From assembly GCF_016106015.1 (NCBI RefSeq), contig NZ_JACADQ010000003.1, positions 1-64,000 on the forward strand: a DNA stretch of 64,000 nucleotides, given 5' to 3'. Each line of letters starts with the position of its first letter. The first letter of the stretch is position 1. This stretch comes from Neoroseomonas rubea (GTDB lineage Bacteria > Pseudomonadota > Alphaproteobacteria > Acetobacterales > Acetobacteraceae). The position numbers and the translations under genes are program-made. Under the pieces are notes generated by a model. It was not told where the DNA came from and did no database searches. It saw nothing but the letters and a program-made list of their open reading frames with translations. Below are positions 60,184 through 64,000 of this stretch, piece after piece.

Positions 60184-60800
60184 CCAAGCCCGCCAACGGC
60201 CCCTTCCGCGTCGGCATCGGCGGCCCCGTCGGCTCCGGCAAGACCGCGCTGACGGAGCGGCTCTGCCGGCACCTGCGCGACCGGCACGACATCGCCGTCA
60301 TCACCAATGACATCTATACGAAGGAGGATGCGGAGTTCCTGACGCGCGCCGGCGCGCTCGACCCCGCCCGCATCGCCGGCGTCGAGACCGGCGGCTGCCC
60401 GCACACCGCGATCCGCGAGGATGCCTCGATCAACCTCGCCGCCGTGCACGACATGGTGGAGAAGTTCCCTTCGCTCGAGGTGCTGTTCATCGAGAGTGGC
60501 GGCGACAACCTGGCCGCGACCTTCAGCCCGGAACTCGCCGACCTGACCATCTACGTCATCGACGTCAGCGCGGGGGACAAGATTCCGCGCAAGGGCGGGC
60601 CGGGCATCACGCGGTCCGACCTGCTGGTAATCAACAAGATCGACCTCGCGCCGCTGGTCGGCGCGGACCTGTCCGTAATGGACCGGGATGCGCGGCGGAT
60701 GCGCGGCCAGCGCCCCTTCGTCTTCACCAACCTCAAGGAGAACAAGGGCGTCGCCGAGATTGCCGACTTCGTCCTCCGCCAGGGCGGGATCGCTGCATGA
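60180..60800 (+). CDS. ureG: Urease accessory GTPase UreG
   Basis: 206 residues. P-loop [17 protein letters not shown] (13-29), [14 protein letters not shown], the CPH metal motif [36 protein letters not shown] and the G4-like [13 protein letters not shown]. It hydrolyses GTP to drive nickel loading. It overlaps both ureF and the next gene by four bases (ATGA), so the hydroxyacyl-CoA dehydrogenase gene is translationally coupled to the urease operon. Confidence 0.96.
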   Translation: MTKPANGPFRVGIGGPVGSGKTALTERLCRHLRDRHDIAVITNDIYTKEDAEFLTRAGALDPARIAGVETGGCPHTAIREDASINLAAVHDMVEKFPSLEVLFIESGGDNLAATFSPELADLTIYVIDVSAGDKIPRKGGPGITRSDLLVINKIDLAPLVGADLSVMDRDARRMRGQRPFVFTNLKENKGVAEIADFVLRQGGIAA

Positions 60801-61720
60801 GCGCGCCGCGCCACGCCATCGTCCTCGGCATGGGGCTGATGGGCTGCGACATCGCCGCGATATTCCTCGCCGGCGGCTGGCGCGTCACGGCCGTCGAGAC
60901 GAACGAGGCACGCTGGCCGGAAGCCACGGCCCGCGTGCGGCTTTCCATCACGCAACTCGACGCCGATCCCGCGCTGGTCGCGGGGCTGACGCTGGTCGCG
61001 GACATGGCCGCACCCGACTACGCATCGGCCGAGATCGTGGTCGAGGCCGTGCCGGAACGCCTCGCGCTGAAGCAGGAGGTGTTTCGACGGCTCGACACGC
61101 TCGTGCCGGCGGTTATCCCGGTCGTCTCCAATGCGTCAGGTTACCGCATCACGGACATAGCGGGCGGGATCGCGACGCGCGCGCGCTGCGCCAACCTGCA
61201 CTTCTTCCTGCCGGCGCATCTCGTGCCGGGGGTCGAGGTGGTGCAGGGCGAGCACACCGACCCGGCCGTCTGCGATGCCGTCGCGGCGATCATGGGCGGG
61301 CTTGGGCGCAAGGTGATCCGCGTCGCGCGTGACGTGCCGGGCTTCCTCGCCAACCGCATTCAGCATGCGCTGATGCGGGAAGCCTTCGCGGTGATCGACC
61401 AGGGCCTCGCGACGGCGGAGGATGTCGACAACGCCGTACGGTATTGCTTCGGCTTTCGCTACCTCGCCGCCGGCCCGATCCTGCAGAAGGAACTTGCAGG
61501 GCTCGAGACGCAGCTGGAAGCCGGTCGGACCATCTATCCTTCGCTCTGCAACAGCCCGGATCCGAGCCCGACCCTGGCGCGCCTGGTCGCCGAGAACCGG
61601 CTCGGTCCCAAGACGGGCAGGGGGTTCCGCGACTGGCCGCCGGAGGTCACGGCGAAGGAGCGCGCGCGCTACGAGAAGGCGCTGCTCGCCACCGTGCGGA
61701 TGATGCGGGAGATCGAGTGA
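60797..61720 (+). CDS. 3-hydroxyacyl-CoA dehydrogenase family protein (carnitine dehydrogenase-like)
   Basis: 307 residues. NAD-binding [17 protein letters not shown] (11-27), then [11 protein letters not shown]. The active-site region is [37 protein letters not shown] with the catalytic His, and [29 protein letters not shown] with the Asn region. It oxidises a 3-hydroxyacyl (or 3-hydroxy acid, e.g. carnitine-like) substrate. It is unusual directly after ureG, where a urea-related gene would be expected, and overlaps it by four bases. Confidence 0.86.
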   Translation: MSAPRHAIVLGMGLMGCDIAAIFLAGGWRVTAVETNEARWPEATARVRLSITQLDADPALVAGLTLVADMAAPDYASAEIVVEAVPERLALKQEVFRRLDTLVPAVIPVVSNASGYRITDIAGGIATRARCANLHFFLPAHLVPGVEVVQGEHTDPAVCDAVAAIMGGLGRKVIRVARDVPGFLANRIQHALMREAFAVIDQGLATAEDVDNAVRYCFGFRYLAAGPILQKELAGLETQLEAGRTIYPSLCNSPDPSPTLARLVAENRLGPKTGRGFRDWPPEVTAKERARYEKALLATVRMMREIE

Positions 61721-61787
61721 GCCGTCGCGCTTGACGCACCGGCGTGCGCGCGCCCACCCTCCTCGAAAGTCGCAGGGGGAGGCGTGC

Positions 61788-62492
61788 ATGGCGGATCCGG
61801 TCCCGTTCCTTCCGGTGGCGGCGGGCAGCCAACCGTCACTCGACCAGCCTTCCTACGTCAGCACGTGGCACCGGCATCCCGAAGCCGCGCCGCTGCGCAT
61901 CCCGGTGACGTTGACGGAAGCGTCCGCGCCGCGTTTCGAACCGCGTTGGTACGCGCCGCAGGCTGATCTTTCCGTCACCGAGGGCAAGGCGGCGCTCGGC
62001 GAGCGCATCATCGTCGCCGGGCGCGTGATGGACGAGAACGGGCGACCCGTCTCCAACGCCATGGTCGAGGTCTGGCAGGCCAATGCCGCCGGTCGCTACG
62101 CGCATGCGCGCGACGCCCACGACGCGCCGCTCGATCCGAGCTTCTCGGGGCGTGGCCGTGTCTTCACCGATGGGGATGGGCGATATTCCTTCGTCTCCAT
62201 CCGGCCCGGCGCCTATCCCTGGCGCAATCCGGGCCCGGGATGGCGGCCGATGCACATCCATTTCGGCCTGCATGGCCCGGGCTTCGCGCAGCGCCTGATC
62301 ACCCAGATGTATTTCCCGGGCGATCCGCTGCTTGCCTTCGACGCCATCTTCCAAGGCAGCGGGGATGAGGATGCGAAGCAGCGCCTCGTCGCCGCGCTTG
62401 ATCCCGCGGTCGGGCGTGATGAGTGGGCGCTCGGTTATCGATTCGATATCGTGCTGCGCGGACGGGCCGGCACGCCCTTCGAGGCCGTCTGA
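61788..62492 (+). CDS. pcaH: Protocatechuate 3,4-dioxygenase-like beta subunit
   Basis: 234 residues. All four non-haem Fe(III) ligands of intradiol dioxygenases are present at the right spacing: Tyr104 (AAGRYAH), Tyr143 (RPGAYPWRN), His156 and His158 (RPMHIHFGL). VMDENGRPVSNAMVEVWQANAAG and ITQMYFPGDPL are further family blocks. It cleaves catechol-type rings between the hydroxyls. The ATG at 61788 follows GGGGGAGG. The alpha subunit follows after one base. The identity of the substrate (protocatechuate or another catechol acid) is likely but not proven, and no other pca gene is present in the window. Confidence 0.87.
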   Translation: MADPVPFLPVAAGSQPSLDQPSYVSTWHRHPEAAPLRIPVTLTEASAPRFEPRWYAPQADLSVTEGKAALGERIIVAGRVMDENGRPVSNAMVEVWQANAAGRYAHARDAHDAPLDPSFSGRGRVFTDGDGRYSFVSIRPGAYPWRNPGPGWRPMHIHFGLHGPGFAQRLITQMYFPGDPLLAFDAIFQGSGDEDAKQRLVAALDPAVGRDEWALGYRFDIVLRGRAGTPFEAV

Positions 62493-62493
62493 C

Positions 62494-63033
62494 ATGAGCC
62501 GCGCGACCGCGAGCCAGACAGCCGGCCCCTACTGGCACCTGATCGACTTTCCCGAATGGGCCGACCTGCTGCGGCCTAGCGGGCCGAATGCTGATGCCGC
62601 GGGCGAGCGCATCCTGCTGACCGGCACCATCACCGACGGCACCGGCGCTGTCGTGCCCGATGCAATGGTCGAGATCTGGCAGGCTGGTCCGGACGGTCGC
62701 TACGACGGTACCTTCCATGGCTTCGGCCGCTGCGCGACGGATGCGGGAGGACGCTTCCGTTTCGTCACGCTCAGGCCCGGCGCGGTCCCCGGACCAGGCA
62801 ATGCGACGCAGGCCCCGCATGTCGCGGTCACCATCTTCGCGCGCGGCCTGACGCGCGGCGTTTCCACGCGCGCCTATTTCGCCGGCGATGCGCTACTGGC
62901 CGAGGATCCGATCCTCGCACTCGTGCCGGAGGCACGCCGCGGCACGCTGCTCGCACAACCGGCGGGTGCAGGCGAATGGCGCCTCGATATCCGGTTGCAG
63001 GGCGAAGGCGAGACGGTCTTCTTCGAAGTCTGA
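62494..63033 (+). CDS. pcaG: Protocatechuate 3,4-dioxygenase-like alpha subunit
   Basis: 179 residues, near the usual 185-200. It begins [16 protein letters not shown], the PcaG start (SQTxGPYxH), and has GTGAVVPDAMVEIWQAGPDGRY with DAGGRFRFVTLRPGAVPG. As in other alpha subunits the iron ligands are not all kept; it forms the active site pocket with PcaH. The ATG at 62494 follows the pcaH stop by one base. The 212 bases after its stop contain no gene; they have short palindromes (AATGC-GT-GCATT at 63054-63065) and probably the next gene's promoter. Confidence 0.85.
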   Translation: MSRATASQTAGPYWHLIDFPEWADLLRPSGPNADAAGERILLTGTITDGTGAVVPDAMVEIWQAGPDGRYDGTFHGFGRCATDAGGRFRFVTLRPGAVPGPGNATQAPHVAVTIFARGLTRGVSTRAYFAGDALLAEDPILALVPEARRGTLLAQPAGAGEWRLDIRLQGEGETVFFEV

Positions 63034-63245
63034 TCGCGCTGCGCCGCAGCATGAATGCGTGCATTGCCGACCGTGCTTCCTTCGTGCCAGCATCCAGAAG
63101 CCGTCGAAGACGGTGGGGAGTGGACGCACAGGAATGACGACGGCGCTGGCGCAGCGACCGATCCCTGATCGCAGATGGGCCGCGGCGGAATGACCGTCCG
63201 TGCCTTCTCCCCGTTTCGGAAACATCCCGACGGGAGGAAGCGCGC

Positions 63246-64000
63246 GTGAAGCCGACGGACATCTCGTCCCCGGACCACTTCCATAAGGTCGTCGACTGCC
63301 AATGGGCCTGTCCGGCCCATACGCCCGTGCCGGAATACATCCGGATGATCGCGGCGGGCCGTTACGCCGACGCCTACATGGTCAATTGGCATTCGAATGT
63401 CTTTCCGGGGATTCTCGGCCGCACCTGCGACCGACCCTGCGAGCCCGCCTGCCGGCGCGGCCGTGTCGAGGAGGAACCCGTCGCGATCTGCCGCCTGAAG
63501 CGGGTCGCGGCGGACAACAAGGGGGATGTCTCCGGCCGCATGCCGGAGATCCCGAGCGAGCGGAACGGCAGGCGGATCGCCTGCATCGGCGCCGGCCCCT
63601 CGAGCCTGACCGTCGCGCGCGACCTCGCCCCGCTCGGCTACGAGGTCCATGTCTACGACGCCCACGCCAAGGCCGGCGGCTTCATCCGCCAACAGATTCC
63701 GCGCTTCCGCCTGCCGGAGGAAGTTATCGACGAGGAGTGCGGCTACATCCTCGACCGCGGTGGCGTCGTCACCCACCTCAACAGCCGCGTCGACAGCCTC
63801 AAGGCGCTGCTCGATGAGGGCTATGACGCGGTCTTTGTCGGATCGGGCGCGCCGCGCGGCCGCGAACTCGACGTGCCGGGCCGGCAGGAAGCCGCAGCCA
63901 ATATCCATCTCGGCATCGACTGGCTCGCTTCCGTATCCTTCGGGCATGTGAAGTCGGTCGGCCGGCGCGTGATCGTGCTGGGTGGCGGCAACACGGCGAT
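63246..64000 (+). CDS. Glutamate-synthase small-subunit-like (GltD family) NADPH oxidoreductase, N-terminal part
   Basis: The first 251 codons are present; the gene runs off the window. It starts at GTG (63246) with GGGAGGA about eight bases upstream. The N-terminal domain has the Fe-S ligand pattern Cys18-x3-Cys22, then Cys61-x3-Cys65-x3-Cys69 and Cys82 (CQWACPAHTPVPEYI, GRTCDRPCEPACRRG), as in GltD and dihydropyrimidine dehydrogenase. FAD binding is IACIGAGPSSLTVARDLAPLG (about 107-127; the usual G-P-A-G-L is altered to G-P-S-S-L), and a second fold begins at VIVLGGGNTA. It passes electrons from NAD(P)H through FAD and Fe-S to a partner enzyme, perhaps a ring reductase or hydroxylase encoded further on. 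Confidence 0.85.
   Translation, partial: MKPTDISSPDHFHKVVDCQWACPAHTPVPEYIRMIAAGRYADAYMVNWHSNVFPGILGRTCDRPCEPACRRGRVEEEPVAICRLKRVAADNKGDVSGRMPEIPSERNGRRIACIGAGPSSLTVARDLAPLGYEVHVYDAHAKAGGFIRQQIPRFRLPEEVIDEECGYILDRGGVVTHLNSRVDSLKALLDEGYDAVFVGSGAPRGRELDVPGRQEAAANIHLGIDWLASVSFGHVKSVGRRVIVLGGGNTA

Overview
The window is about 64 kb of very GC-rich (roughly 70% by eye), densely packed bacterial DNA. I read 63 protein-coding genes and see no rRNA, tRNA, CRISPR array, insertion sequence or phage gene. GC content, codon use (almost every third base G or C), many TRAP and Bug-type solute receptors, a Liv-type ABC system beside hydantoinase genes, and a urease operon all suggest an alphaproteobacterium, most likely Acetobacteraceae close to Roseomonas. 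No phylogenetic marker gene is present, so this is an inference. The content is catabolic and transport-related throughout: pieces of uptake and breakdown pathways in short operons joined by 4-base ATGA or GTGA overlaps. I found no transcription regulator.

Layout. 1-725 (minus): two small exported proteins. 773-5340: a ThDP-dependent carboligase-like enzyme coupled to an internally duplicated unknown protein (minus), divergent from an E1 alpha/beta 2-oxoacid dehydrogenase pair (plus). 5479-6141: a 1-Cys peroxiredoxin. 6279-9131 (minus): a DctPQM TRAP transporter. 9280-13790: an acyl-CoA synthetase, two SDR dehydrogenases and an alpha/beta hydrolase. 13940-16834: a second DctPQM TRAP system. 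16950-20538: two GT4-type glycosyltransferases, one with an N-terminal TPR region. 20624-31842: LivKHMGF, hydantoinase/oxoprolinase subunits HyuB and HyuA, an isochorismatase-like hydrolase and a CoxL-type molybdenum hydroxylase large subunit. 31839-38152: two orphan Bug receptors, an FAD monooxygenase, an Asp/Glu-racemase-family isomerase, a fused nitrile hydratase, an RraA-like aldolase and a thioesterase. 38262-42012: a PRISE-type reductase, a cyclase, an MmgE/PrpD protein and a GlcG-like protein. 42079-51761: an amidohydrolase and an FAD amine oxidase (minus), divergent from a PotDABC-type ABC importer with a hydroxyacid dehydrogenase, a class II aldolase and an amidinotransferase-family hydrolase. 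51758-55526: an unknown protein, a DUF1028 protein, a class V aminotransferase and a zinc alcohol dehydrogenase. 55611-61720: ureDABCEFG plus a 3-hydroxyacyl-CoA dehydrogenase. 61788-64000: a protocatechuate 3,4-dioxygenase-like pair and the start of a GltD-like oxidoreductase.

How the parts may work together (inference). Nitrogenous and acidic small molecules are taken up by TRAP, Liv and Pot systems. They are opened by hydantoinase, nitrile hydratase, amidohydrolase or amidinotransferase-type enzymes, and any urea is split by urease. Carbon skeletons pass through dehydrogenases, aldolases and CoA enzymes.

Most worth a second look: a nested inverted repeat that could sequester the ureD ribosome binding site (55544-55609); a urease gamma subunit with a histone-like Lys/Ala/Pro tail; a single-chain nitrile hydratase with a His-rich linker and no beta-barrel; an internally duplicated unknown protein coupled to a ThDP enzyme; and four convergent gene pairs that each share the same CTAG as both stop codons.
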